From: Pseudomonas fluorescens
Lineage (GTDB): Bacteria; Pseudomonadota; Gammaproteobacteria; Pseudomonadales; Pseudomonadaceae
Assembly: GCF_018614655.1 (NCBI RefSeq)
Contig: NZ_JAGGOG010000035.1
Span: forward strand, 1 to 64,000
Reading direction: 5' to 3'
Length of the DNA: 64,000 nt
The stretch's first letter is position 1; each line of letters begins with the position of its first letter. The notes beneath the pieces were generated by a model. The model saw only the letters and a list, made by a program, of their open reading frames with translations, made no database searches and was not told the DNA's origin. Positions 1 to 8,421 of this stretch are shown one piece after another. Made by a program: the position numbers and the translations under genes.

Positions 1-7
1 CAAGATT
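1..7 (+). rRNA. 3' end of a 5S rRNA gene (partial)
   Basis: The first seven bases match the 3' end of the complete 5S gene that follows (…GTCAAGATT) and lead straight into the same type of terminator. I infer that the window opens at the tail of the regular 5S gene of an rRNA operon, so the next 5S gene is a tandem extra copy. Only a few bases are visible, so this rests on position and similarity. Confidence 0.55.
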
Positions 8-16
8 AAATTCCAG

Positions 17-48
17 AACCCCTGTTTGCTAACGCAGACAGGGGTTTT
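17..48 (+). terminator. Rho-independent terminator or processing hairpin after first 5S
   Basis: A strong stem (AACCCCTGT… pairing with …ACAGGGGTT, a short TAA-containing loop) is followed by TTTT. Nearly the same hairpin recurs at 241-274 after the second 5S gene, so a 5S-plus-hairpin unit has been duplicated. Confidence 0.8.
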
Positions 49-113
49 GTTTATGTAGAAGTCCATGATTTTCACCGGTACGTTGCAAGCGCAACGGACG
101 GGTACACAGAATT

Positions 114-230
114 TCTTGACGACCATAGAGCATTGGAACCACCTGATCCCATCCCGAACTCAGTAGTGAAACGATGCATCGCCGATGGTAGTGTGGGGTT
201 TCCCCATGTGAGAGTAGGTCATCGTCAAGA
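114..230 (+). rRNA. rrf: 5S ribosomal RNA (tandem second copy)
   Basis: The sequence contains the typical gammaproteobacterial 5S core (GACCATAGAGC, ACCTGATCCC, CGAACTCAGTAGTGAAACG, GATGGTAGTGTGGGG). The ends CTTGACGACC and GGTCATCGTCAAG pair to close helix I. Length is about 116 nt, normal for 5S. It lies about 105 bp after the tail of another 5S gene and is followed by its own terminator. Exact ends are uncertain by a few bases. Confidence 0.95.
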
Positions 231-240
231 TTGAATTCCG

Positions 241-274
241 AAACCCCTGTCTGCTAATGCAGACAGGGGTTTTG
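241..274 (+). terminator. Rho-independent terminator of rRNA operon
   Basis: The stem AAACCCCTGTCTGC / GCAGACAGGGGTTTT with loop TAAT and a T-run follows the second 5S gene. It is nearly identical to the hairpin at 17-48. Confidence 0.88.
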
Positions 275-765
275 TCGTTTCAGGGCAGCATAAACGGTAA
301 GTAAACCCACAAGCCGCCCGCGATTCGGAAGTCCAACGTTGCCAGCCTTAGGTCTCTGCTGACCCTCGCCGTTGATCCCACCAACAGCGTGCCTGACAAC
401 ACGTTCAACGCCTGCCGTCGACTCTGCGCCGAGTACTGTTTTCCAGTGCCACATGGGTGCCAGGAATCGCTGCAAGCTGGTCCTGCTGCAAGGACCTGGA
501 CACGCTGCCACGCCAGCTCGCGCTCATGGTGAGCCTCGCGCAGCCCTCAGGCAATGGTGCGCAAAAACGCCCGAGGTGCCTCGAGCTCAAAGCCCTCGGT
601 TTTCCGTAACAGCCGGACAAAGGTGTCCGGAACCAGGCCCACCGCATTGCCCAAACATCTTGTTCAGCCAGCCGTGATGGTTGCTGTAACGCGCCTGCTC
701 GGCCCTTTGCGCTGTTACCACCTGTCGGGTTCCGACATAGAAAGAAGATGATTCTCACAAATTTC
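275..765. other. Gene-free stretch between rRNA operon and chemoreceptor
   Basis: About 490 bases with no open frame that I can assign. Overlapping frames exist on both strands, but none has a recognisable product, a good ribosome-binding site or a start. A decayed insertion sequence or gene remnant is possible; I cannot name it. Confidence 0.4.
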
Positions 766-792
766 TAAGATTTATCCGGTCTTGGCCGAAAG
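766..792 (+). promoter_or_regulatory. FliA (sigma-28) type promoter of the chemoreceptor gene
   Basis: TAAGATTT, an 11-base spacer, then GCCGAAAG closely match the enterobacterial FliA consensus (TAAAGTTT-N11-GCCGATAA), with exactly the right spacing. It sits about 115 bp before the chemoreceptor start. Flagellar-class control of chemoreceptor genes is well established, so this fits the downstream gene and supports the ATG at 908 rather than an upstream TTG at 782, which would lie inside the promoter. Confidence 0.65.
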
Positions 793-907
793 CCTGATGA
801 GCCATGCGTGCACCGAAATAGAGCGATCGAAGAGTCCGCCTATCCCGTTACATGGAATGTTGCATCCGGCACGCTCACCCCCCTTTTTGGCAAAAGAAGT
901 CGATGAA

Positions 908-2788
908 ATGAATCTCAAGTTCAGTCATAAAATTCTGTTGGCCGCGTCAGGCGTCGTGGTTCTGGCCTTCGCGTTATTCACGTTGTACAACGACTACCTT
1001 CAGCGCAGCACCATCACGCAAAACCTGGAGTCGTCCATCCAGCAGTCGGGCGACCTGACCGCCAGCAGTGTGCAGAACTGGCTCAGTGGCCGGGTATTGG
1101 TACTGGAAAGCCTTGCGCAGAACGTTGCCCATCAAGGTAGCGGCGCTGACCTGCCGGGGCTGGTCGATCAATCGGCGTTCACCTCGAACTTCCAGTTCAC
1201 TTACGTCGGTTCAACCAACGGTGTGTTCACTCAACGCCCTGACGCAAAAATGCCCGATGACTACGACCCGCGTCAGCGTCCCTGGTACAAACAAGCGGTA
1301 GCGGCCGACAAGACGATGCTGACTCCGCCTTACATGGCGGCGGTGGGTGGACTGATCGTGACCATTGCCATGCCGATCAAAAAGAATGGTGAACTGCTGG
1401 GTGTGGTGGGTGGTGACTTGAGCCTGCAAACCTTGGTGAAGATCATCAACTCGGTGGATTTCGGCGGCATCGGCCATGCGTTCCTGGTCAGCGGTGACGG
1501 TCAGGTCATCGTCAGTCCTGATCAGGACCAGGTGATGAAAAACCTCAAAGATATCTACCCCGGTACCAACGTCCGTATCGAGAAGGTCAATCAAGACGTG
1601 GTGCTCAATGGTAAAGATCGGATTCTGTCTTTTACCCCGATCAGCGGCCTGCCCAATGCGGACTGGTACATTGGTCTGTCGATCGACAAAGACAAAGCCT
1701 ACGCCGCGCTGGGTAAATTCCGCACTTCCGCCTTGATTGCCATGTTCATCGCCGTGGCGGCGATTGCCGTGCTCTTGAGTCTGCTGATCCAAGTGCTGAT
1801 GCGTCCGCTGACCACCATGGGCCGTGCCATGCAGGACATTGCCCAGGGGGAGGGCGATTTGACCCGCCGCCTGGCGGTCGAAAGCAAGGATGAGTTTGGT
1901 GAGCTAGGCAGTTCTTTCAACCAGTTCGTCGAGCGTATTCATGCCTCGATTTGCGAAGTGTCCTCGGCCACGCGCCAGGTGCATGATTTGTCCCAGCGCG
2001 TGATGGCTTCCTCCAATGCGTCGATCATCGGCTCCGACGAGCAGAGTGCCCGTACCAATAGCGTGGCCGCCGCGATCAACGAGTTGGGGGCTGCCACTCA
2101 GGAAATTGCGCGCAACGCGGCCGATGCTTCGCAGCACGCCAGTGGTGCCAGCGAGCAGGCCGATGATGGTCGTAAGGTGGTGGAGCAAACCATTCAGGCT
2201 ATGTCGGAGCTGTCGCAGAAAATCAGCTTGTCCTGCACCCAGATCGAAACCCTGAATGCGAGCACCGACAACATCGGACATATTCTGGATGTGATCAAAG
2301 GCATCTCACAGCAAACCAACCTGCTGGCCCTCAACGCTGCGATTGAAGCTGCGCGTGCGGGGGAAGCGGGGCGTGGGTTCGCGGTGGTGGCCGATGAAGT
2401 GCGCAACCTGGCCCATCGCACTCAAGAGTCGGCAGAAGAGATCCACAAAATGATCACCTCCCTGCAGGTCGGTTCGCGGGAAGCTGTCAGCACGATGAAC
2501 GCCAGCCAGGCATCCAGCGAAGAAAGCGTCGAAGTGGCGAACCAGGCCGGCGAGCGTCTGGTCAGCGTTACGCAACGGATTGTCGAGATTGATGGCATGA
2601 ACCAGTCGGTAGCGGCGGCCACCGAAGAGCAGACCGCCGTGGTGGAAACCCTCAACGTCGACATCAACCAGATCAACCTGCTTAACCAGCAGGGTGTGGT
2701 CAACCTCAACGAAACCTTGAAGGATTGCGACGCGCTGTCTCAACAGGCCAATCGTTTGAAACAGTTGGTCGACAGCTTCAAGATCTGA
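908..2788 (+). CDS. Methyl-accepting chemotaxis protein, PctA-like amino-acid dCACHE receptor
   Basis: Transmembrane chemoreceptor of 626 residues. A first membrane segment (about 8-26) leads into a periplasmic double-CACHE domain (about 35-270). A second membrane segment (about 275-298), a HAMP domain (about 298-350) and a long cytoplasmic signalling helix with the conserved tip GISQQTNLLALNAAIEAARA follow. The periplasmic part carries Y119, R124, W126, Y127, Y142 and D170. These match, with a constant offset of two, the amino-acid binding signature known from P. aeruginosa PctA (629 residues), so L-amino acids are the likely ligands. The C-terminus (VDSFKI) lacks a CheR/CheB pentapeptide tether. 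The ATG at 908 follows AAGAAG and gives the family-like N-terminus MNLKFSHKILLAAS; an in-frame TTG at 782 is rejected because it overlaps the FliA-type promoter. Which amino acids bind cannot be read from sequence. Confidence 0.93.
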   Translation: MNLKFSHKILLAASGVVVLAFALFTLYNDYLQRSTITQNLESSIQQSGDLTASSVQNWLSGRVLVLESLAQNVAHQGSGADLPGLVDQSAFTSNFQFTYVGSTNGVFTQRPDAKMPDDYDPRQRPWYKQAVAADKTMLTPPYMAAVGGLIVTIAMPIKKNGELLGVVGGDLSLQTLVKIINSVDFGGIGHAFLVSGDGQVIVSPDQDQVMKNLKDIYPGTNVRIEKVNQDVVLNGKDRILSFTPISGLPNADWYIGLSIDKDKAYAALGKFRTSALIAMFIAVAAIAVLLSLLIQVLMRPLTTMGRAMQDIAQGEGDLTRRLAVESKDEFGELGSSFNQFVERIHASICEVSSATRQVHDLSQRVMASSNASIIGSDEQSARTNSVAAAINELGAATQEIARNAADASQHASGASEQADDGRKVVEQTIQAMSELSQKISLSCTQIETLNASTDNIGHILDVIKGISQQTNLLALNAAIEAARAGEAGRGFAVVADEVRNLAHRTQESAEEIHKMITSLQVGSREAVSTMNASQASSEESVEVANQAGERLVSVTQRIVEIDGMNQSVAAATEEQTAVVETLNVDINQINLLNQQGVVNLNETLKDCDALSQQANRLKQLVDSFKI

Positions 2789-2805
2789 CCGTCAGCGTGC
2801 AGGGT

Positions 2806-2834
2806 GGTGGTGAGGGGCATGGCCACTCACCACC
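2806..2834. terminator. Bidirectional hairpin between convergent genes
   Basis: GGTGGTGAG at 2806-2814 pairs with CTCACCACC at 2826-2834. It lies in the 49-bp gap between the convergent chemoreceptor gene and mgoD. T-runs are poor on both sides, so termination efficiency is uncertain. Confidence 0.55.
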
Positions 2835-2837
2835 GGT

Positions 2838-3296
2838 TTAGCTCAGTAACTGACGCACGTTCTCCAGCGCATTGTCGATGAACGTCTGCACGAACGGCTC
2901 AAAGCCTTCCTGCTCTGCTTCGATGGGCTCGGCAATGATCGTCCATGTCGCCCTGGCGTGGGCGTCCCCGACAGGCTCGACACTCATCGACGCCCACAGC
3001 CGGGCCACGCCCAAGGTGTTGTAGATCGTGGTCCAGGTCATGTTCATGGCGTGTTCATCACGGCTGTTGAGTTGCTCCACCACCAGGTTTCCATCCTGGA
3101 AGCATTTCTTGCGCAATGATCCTACGCCTGCATCTGTTAACTCGATGTGGGACAGGGCAGGGATGAACGCATCAAACCCACCGAAGTGACCGACCACCTT
3201 CCATAGCGAGGCGGCATCGCAGGCAATCACTACGCAAGACAACACAGGTTTGCCACGTGGGTTTTTGATCAAGGTATCGGGTTGCAGCTGTTTCAT
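2838..3296 (-). CDS. mgoD: SRPBCC/polyketide-cyclase-like protein MgoD
   Basis: Small soluble protein of 152 residues with the pattern of the SRPBCC (START/polyketide cyclase) fold. The N-terminal segment CVVIACDAASLWKVVGHFGG and the C-terminal helix FVQTFIDNALENVRQLL are typical of this hydrophobic-pocket family. It is the last gene of the four-gene operon, 27 bp after mgoA, with AGGAG six bases before its ATG. In Pseudomonas mgo/pvf operons the fourth gene, mgoD, is annotated as a polyketide cyclase/dehydrase or lipid transport protein, which fits. Its biochemical role is not firmly known; binding or helping to release the hydrophobic product of MgoA is my inference. The assignment rests on fold type plus operon position. 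Confidence 0.8.
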   Translation of the reverse strand: MKQLQPDTLIKNPRGKPVLSCVVIACDAASLWKVVGHFGGFDAFIPALSHIELTDAGVGSLRKKCFQDGNLVVEQLNSRDEHAMNMTWTTIYNTLGVARLWASMSVEPVGDAHARATWTIIAEPIEAEQEGFEPFVQTFIDNALENVRQLLS

Positions 3297-3323
3297 AAGG
3301 TGCTCCTGTGGGCGAAACAGTGA

Positions 3324-6300
3324 TCAGAGGAAACCGATGTGCCTGAGGTAACGGCATCCCTTACGTAGCAGCGCAGGGTCCTTTTCGGGGTACCGTGCGC
3401 CCATCCGTTTGACGCCTTGTCGGGCATTGTCATGGCGGATCATGGAGGTGTCGCCGATGTCCTCTCCCTGACCATTGAGGTAAAAACCGAGCACACCGAA
3501 CAGTGCGTTATCGCTGTCCACCCGGCTCAATTGCCGCTGCCAGTCGGCGACGCTGATTAGCTCGAAGACGTGCCCCGCCTCACGAAATGACTCCACGTAA
3601 GCTGCCCAGCTCAGTGGCTGTGGGTTGTGCAGGTTGAAAACAGCGCATTCCGGTTGCCAGTGGCCGCAGTGGAATGCAACAAACCGAGCCAGGAAATCCA
3701 CCGGCATCAAATCGAAATTCAACTCCAGGCGTGGGACGAGCCCTAGCTGCAACGAGCCCTTGAGCATCAGCATCAGGCGATTCTTCTGCGGCTGGCAGAC
3801 GCCGTTACGGCTGTTGAAACTGATGTTCCCAGGGCGATGGATATTGACCCATGCGCCGTGTTCGACTGCACGTCCCAGCAGGCGCTCGGCCACCCATTTG
3901 GACAGGTTGTAGCCGTTCTTGATGTAGAGCGGTGGAGTGGCGGCAGCGGGGGATTCAAGGACCTGGCCCAGCGCATCGATGCTGCTGGATGCCGACAGTG
4001 TCGAGATGAAATTGAAGACCTTCTTGCGCCCGGTCTCACACAAGCGCAGGCATTCAAGCACCGGTTCGACGTTGTCCTTGGCCAGTGCCGCATAATCCAT
4101 GACGTGATTGACGTGAGCGGCGTTGTGTACCAGTACCCCGTACTCGCCGGCGAGGTAATCATAGACCTCGGCCGCCAGCCCCAAGCGAGGCTGGCTGATG
4201 TCGGCGGCATACACCCGCACCCGGCCCAGGTCCAGGTGCTCCAGCTGATAGTCGCGCAACGCCTCGGCAAATCGCATGGACGCGCAGCCCCCGGGAATTT
4301 CGCGCACCAAGCAGGCGACCTCAAGCGCATCACCGGCCAGTAACGCCTCGACGATATGTACGCCGACAAAACTGTTGGCGCCGGTGACAATCACCTTGTG
4401 ACGGTTCCCCGCTTGATCCGCCGGCAGCGTCGTCAGGCGCAGCTCACGCAACGCGTCCCGTGCGGCTTGGCTCGTGGGCACCTCGGCCGGTGCGTTGTCG
4501 CCCATCAGTGCGGCGAGCGTACGAACCGTGGGCACTTCAATAAACCGATTGAGCGAAAGACTGCGACCAAACTGCTCGCGGATGCGCAGAAGCATGGTCG
4601 ACAACAGGATGGAGTGACCGCCGAGATTGAAGAAGCTGTCGTCCGTCGACAGCCCGCTGACCGGTAAGGCCAAGAGTTCACTCCACAGATTCAGCAACTG
4701 TGCTTCCCGAGAGGTTTGCGGTGCCCGGTGAGTGATGTCCGAGGTGGCCTGGATCCTCATCGCCAGCAACGCCTGCCGGTCGACTTTGCCACTGCTGGAG
4801 CGCGGCATGCTCTTCAGCTCGGTGCACAGCGTTGGCTGCATATAGTCCGGTAGCGAGTACGCGGCGTGCTGCTTGAGCGCTGACAAGGTGGCGTGCTGTT
4901 CAGGTTGTGTCACGAAGGCCAGGATCCGCCGATCACGGTCGATCACCACCGCCACCTGACGAAACAGTTGACTGCTGCGCAGGCAGTGTTCGATCTCCTG
5001 CGGCTCGACGCGAAAACCACGGATTTTCACTTGGTTGTCCCGGCGCCCGCCGAGCTCGACACCGTCATCGGTCCATTTCGCCATGTCGCCGCTGCGATAG
5101 GCCCGCAAGGTTTTGCCATCGGGTAGCGAGAGTTCTACGTAGCGCTGTGCCGTCTGTTGCGGGTTATTCACATAGCCCAGGCTTACCCCGGGGCCGACGA
5201 TGTACAGCTCGCCCATGACCTGCTCATCCACCGGTTGAAGCTCACCGTCAAGGATCAGCACTTGGCTGTTGGCAATGGGTGTGCCCAGGTTGTGATTGCT
5301 GTCTGCGGGCTGCATCGTGCGGGTGGTCACCAGGACCGTGGCTTCGGTCGGGCCATAGAGATTGTGCAACTGACACTGTCCGGCCAGACGTTCGATGACG
5401 TAAGGCTCGCAGACGTCGCCTCCGGTCAGTAGATGGGTCAAGCCCAGGGCTGGCTCCAGAGGCAGGATGCTCAGCAGCGCCGGAGGCAGGAAGGCATGGG
5501 TGATACGTTGCTCGCGGATCAGCCCCACCAGCTGTTGCGGGTCACGACGTTGATCCTCGTTGGGTACGATCAGCTCGGCACCCTGAATCAAGGTCGGGAA
5601 GATATCGATCAGCGAAGAATCAACGCTCAGGGAAGAAAACTGCAGGACTCGGCTGAATTCCGTCAGTTGCACATGGGGTGCGATCCAGGCCGTGAAATGG
5701 GCCAGGTTATGCTGGCTCAGCATGACGCCCTTGGGTTGTCCGGTCGTGCCAGAGGTATAGAGCACCATACACGGCGCGTCATCCGAGAGGCGGTGACGCA
5801 ATAGCGGTTGGGCGCTGTCGGTGTCGAGGGCGCTGATATCCAGTGAAACAAAATGCTCGCGCAACGGGTGCGTGCCATCGTCCAGCAGCACCGATGTGCG
5901 AGCATTTTCCAGCATGGCCTGCTGACGTCGCAGCGGATGGCCGGGTTCCAGTGGCAGGTACACCGCGCCACAGCCGAGGATGGCCAGAATGCCGGCGTAG
6001 AGTTCGAGAGATTTGCCCAGGCAGATAGCGACCACCGGCGTCGTATCAAATGGCGCCAGCAATGGCTGCAGGCGCCGCTGGATGGCTTGGCTTTGACGAT
6101 GTAACTGACGATAACTGAAGGTGATGCCCGCGACGCTCAGCGCCGGCCGCTCGGCGAAACGCTGAAAGCTCTGTTCCAGCCGCTCGATCATTGGGACTTG
6201 GGCCTTTTGCAGCAGTACCAGATCAGCGGTCCGGTTATAGCGATGCAGATACGCCAGCGAATCCAGCCCTTGCAGACCGTGCTCCTGATAATCGTGGGCG

Positions 6301-6704
6301 CTAAATGTTCGAGAGAAGTACCCGGCATCTCGCGAGAATCCACTGACGTGCAGGGCGACCCATTCGGCCAGGAGAGCCACAGCCCGTTGCCGCAACCTCT
6401 GACCGTTGCCGCAGGCCTCGCCCGTAACGTCCAGGATGGCGAACAGGCGACGCTTGCTGTCGTAGCCTCTGAACTGCAGTGCCGGTAGCCCGCAGCCGGT
6501 CACCGGGCCGATATCGAGGCGCAACCTCACCCATGCAGTTGCGATGAATCCGGCTGGCACTGGCTGGCTTGCGTCTTCGATCAGCAGGTCGACGTCTTGC
6601 CTTACAGTCATCGGGAGCAGCTCATGGCCGAATGGCTCCAATGCCGCCTTTATCTCCTTCAACGCCCTGCTGGTACCGATCAGCACAATCTTCAAGCGTC
6701 TCAT
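3324..6704 (-). CDS. mgoA: Nonribosomal peptide synthetase MgoA/PvfC (A-PCP-thioester reductase)
   Basis: A 1126-residue single-module synthetase. After about 165 N-terminal residues I cannot assign, an adenylation domain shows the A3 motif LYTSGTTGQPKG (about 316-327), NLYGPTE, YRSGDMAKW and the catalytic-lysine motif SSSGKVDRQ. A carrier domain follows with GGHS, whose phosphopantetheine serine is near residue 698. The C-terminal reductase domain has the NAD(P)-binding VTGANSFVG (near 773) and YNLSK (near 932). A-PCP-R proteins activate one amino acid and release it reductively as an aldehyde or alcohol. There is no condensation domain. The order with an AurF-like N-oxygenase and a DUF3050 protein matches mgoA of P. 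syringae and pvfC of P. entomophila, whose products are small diazeniumdiolate or pyrazine N-oxide signals derived from branched amino acids. The ATG overlaps the mgoC stop by four bases and has AGGAGGAA upstream. The exact substrate cannot be read with confidence. Confidence 0.9.
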   Translation of the reverse strand: MRRLKIVLIGTSRALKEIKAALEPFGHELLPMTVRQDVDLLIEDASQPVPAGFIATAWVRLRLDIGPVTGCGLPALQFRGYDSKRRLFAILDVTGEACGNGQRLRQRAVALLAEWVALHVSGFSRDAGYFSRTFSAHDYQEHGLQGLDSLAYLHRYNRTADLVLLQKAQVPMIERLEQSFQRFAERPALSVAGITFSYRQLHRQSQAIQRRLQPLLAPFDTTPVVAICLGKSLELYAGILAILGCGAVYLPLEPGHPLRRQQAMLENARTSVLLDDGTHPLREHFVSLDISALDTDSAQPLLRHRLSDDAPCMVLYTSGTTGQPKGVMLSQHNLAHFTAWIAPHVQLTEFSRVLQFSSLSVDSSLIDIFPTLIQGAELIVPNEDQRRDPQQLVGLIREQRITHAFLPPALLSILPLEPALGLTHLLTGGDVCEPYVIERLAGQCQLHNLYGPTEATVLVTTRTMQPADSNHNLGTPIANSQVLILDGELQPVDEQVMGELYIVGPGVSLGYVNNPQQTAQRYVELSLPDGKTLRAYRSGDMAKWTDDGVELGGRRDNQVKIRGFRVEPQEIEHCLRSSQLFRQVAVVIDRDRRILAFVTQPEQHATLSALKQHAAYSLPDYMQPTLCTELKSMPRSSSGKVDRQALLAMRIQATSDITHRAPQTSREAQLLNLWSELLALPVSGLSTDDSFFNLGGHSILLSTMLLRIREQFGRSLSLNRFIEVPTVRTLAALMGDNAPAEVPTSQAARDALRELRLTTLPADQAGNRHKVIVTGANSFVGVHIVEALLAGDALEVACLVREIPGGCASMRFAEALRDYQLEHLDLGRVRVYAADISQPRLGLAAEVYDYLAGEYGVLVHNAAHVNHVMDYAALAKDNVEPVLECLRLCETGRKKVFNFISTLSASSSIDALGQVLESPAAATPPLYIKNGYNLSKWVAERLLGRAVEHGAWVNIHRPGNISFNSRNGVCQPQKNRLMLMLKGSLQLGLVPRLELNFDLMPVDFLARFVAFHCGHWQPECAVFNLHNPQPLSWAAYVESFREAGHVFELISVADWQRQLSRVDSDNALFGVLGFYLNGQGEDIGDTSMIRHDNARQGVKRMGARYPEKDPALLRKGCRYLRHIGFL

Positions 6705-7648
6705 GAACTTCCTCCTGGCACTGGCAGGTAGGCGTCCAGCGCTTGCGAGACACTAGGTGTTTGCAGCAAGCCGCTGCGGCGCAACAAGCCCATGATATTG
6801 CCCACCAGCGGGTGCTGGCAGGTAATAGGGAAGGCCAAGGCATGGGCCTCGGCCTGAAGGGCGGCGCGGGTGCTGGCGCTGACGTCCAGGTGCTCGATCA
6901 ATTGCAGGTCGAAGCCTTTTTGCAGGTCGTTGGTCAGGTAATGTTGAAGAAATACCGGAAGGATTTGGGCGATGGTGGCGCGGTCCTCATCGCTCGCAGT
7001 GAGCCAGTAACGGCGTACCAGGCGTGTCCAGAACCCGGCGTGGCGGCCCTCGTCAAACAAGTGATCGGCCATCAAGCCTTTGATGGACTGCTTGACGCTG
7101 TCGTCCTTGGAAAACGCCGCGACGTCCTGGGTTACCGTGTTCTCCGCGATCGCTACGCAAATCAACTCCACGGCATCGCGCAAGTGTTCGGGAGCCAGGT
7201 TCAGTGCCGCCGGTATCGCCACGCTAAGCTCGATTTGTGTCGGCAACTCCAGAGGTCGGATGCCGGTCATTTCTATCGTCTGTTGCATGAAGTCCAGGGC
7301 GACGAGGGCGTGGTAGTCCTCATCAACGACCACGGTCATTGCGTTGTAGCGACAGGCGAAAGGGAAGGGCACCGAAAAGCGGTTCTTGGCAATGCTACGC
7401 GCCGTCTTATCAACGATTTCGGTTTCAAAGATCACCACATCGTTGATGAACTTGTAGAACGTCTGCACCAGGACAAAGTCGCGCCATTGGGGGCACTGTT
7501 CGAGAAAGGTCGCGGTGAGCACCAAGGGTTGGCGGCACAGGGGGAAGATCAGCTTGTCGTCATCCTCCAGCAGGCGGCGAGGCCGTGTGCGGATCGTGGC
7601 GCGCTGCTCCCAGTCTTCGGCAAATGAACGGTAATCGGCGGCGTTCAT
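6701..7648 (-). CDS. mgoC: AurF-like diiron N-oxygenase MgoC/PvfB
   Basis: Protein of 315 residues resembling the p-aminobenzoate N-oxygenase AurF family (PF11583), whose members oxidise amines at a non-haem diiron site. Helical segments supply carboxylate/histidine ligand candidates, for example FETEIVDKTARS, CVAIAENTVTQD and DHLFDEGRHAGFW (an ExRH-like motif). The start at 7648 is chosen because its ATG overlaps the mgoB stop in an ATGA and follows AGAGGTGAG; the frame continues open further upstream but only into antisense of mgoB. The ATGA overlap with mgoA at the other end shows tight co-translation. In mgo/pvf systems this enzyme is thought to N-oxidise the amino-acid-derived substrate. 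The actual substrate here is inferred from the operon, not from the sequence. Confidence 0.88.
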   Translation of the reverse strand: MNAADYRSFAEDWEQRATIRTRPRRLLEDDDKLIFPLCRQPLVLTATFLEQCPQWRDFVLVQTFYKFINDVVIFETEIVDKTARSIAKNRFSVPFPFACRYNAMTVVVDEDYHALVALDFMQQTIEMTGIRPLELPTQIELSVAIPAALNLAPEHLRDAVELICVAIAENTVTQDVAAFSKDDSVKQSIKGLMADHLFDEGRHAGFWTRLVRRYWLTASDEDRATIAQILPVFLQHYLTNDLQKGFDLQLIEHLDVSASTRAALQAEAHALAFPITCQHPLVGNIMGLLRRSGLLQTPSVSQALDAYLPVPGGSS

Positions 7649-8421
7649 ACGCTCACCTCTTGCGTCTTGGCATGGCGGCTCTGGCGTAATCCATCCCACA
7701 AGGCAATACGGTTTTCCACGGCGGCGAGGGCGACGCCGCAGGCTTGTTGATCGCGGTGCGGGTCGGCGAGGATCAGGCGCTGGAGCAGCTGTTCCGCCGC
7801 TGGCTCGTGATCCTGGGCGTCCAACTCTATATGTCGCTTGAGGTAGTAACACAAGGTGGGAGCTTGGTGGTGGGCGATATCGCAGCCGTCGAGGAAGCGT
7901 TTGAACATCGACGGGATGATGCTCTCCCGACCATGGAGAAAGACCGCAGCCACGCAGTGAGTCGGCGCGTTCAAGGCGATGTGCAAGGTATTTCTGACAA
8001 AGCGGACCACGGCAGGGTGGATGTCGATCTGCTGCAATGCCGTTTCCACGCTTGTGCCTTCACGCAAGAGGGTGATGAACGTCTCGATGGCCGTGGTGGT
8101 GGCGCCGACTTCGCGCATGGCCTCCAGGTACAGCTCGAAGTGGCTGCAGTGTCCTGTACCCACACGTTCGTCTGACTCCTCACCCAGCACGATTTCATTG
8201 ATCAGGCGTGCTGCCTGTGAGTCCACGGGGGGCAGCCAGGGCAGGCGCACGCAGGTCAAGTCCTGTTGCAGACGTTTGGTAAGGGTCATGAAGTCCCAAA
8301 CGGCAAATACATGGTATTGCATGAAATATTGAAGTTTGGGGAGCGAATTTATCTCCAGAAATATTGGATGGCTGCGCAGTTGCAACTTTTTTTGTTCAAG
8401 TAGTGCTTGGCATTGAAACAT
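7645..8421 (-). CDS. mgoB: DUF3050 haem-oxygenase-like protein MgoB/PvfA
   Basis: First gene of the operon, 258 residues. It has the DUF3050 signature FMQYHVFAVWDFMTLTKRLQ and LTCVRLPWLPP near the N-terminus, and later EESDE, HFELYLEAM and YYLKRHIELD segments that resemble haem-oxygenase-fold oxidase ligands. Proteins of this fold include non-haem diiron oxidases, so an oxidative step on nitrogen is plausible. MgoB stands first in the P. syringae mgoBCAD operon, exactly as here. Its ATG lacks a strong Shine-Dalgarno sequence (only a weak AGG about ten bases upstream), but the N-terminus aligns with my memory of the family. Upstream lies a long AT-richer region likely to hold the operon promoter. 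Confidence 0.87.
   Translation of the reverse strand: MFQCQALLEQKKLQLRSHPIFLEINSLPKLQYFMQYHVFAVWDFMTLTKRLQQDLTCVRLPWLPPVDSQAARLINEIVLGEESDERVGTGHCSHFELYLEAMREVGATTTAIETFITLLREGTSVETALQQIDIHPAVVRFVRNTLHIALNAPTHCVAAVFLHGRESIIPSMFKRFLDGCDIAHHQAPTLCYYLKRHIELDAQDHEPAAEQLLQRLILADPHRDQQACGVALAAVENRIALWDGLRQSRHAKTQEVSV

Noticed and set aside
372..758. Possible transposase remnant in overlapping frames after the rRNA operon
   Set aside because: A few segments (e.g. TLPRQLALM) vaguely recall IS4-type transposases, but frames are interrupted and no catalytic motif or terminal repeat can be seen.
782..907. Upstream TTG start of the chemoreceptor
   Set aside because: It would place the start within the FliA-type promoter and add 42 residues ahead of the normal membrane anchor.
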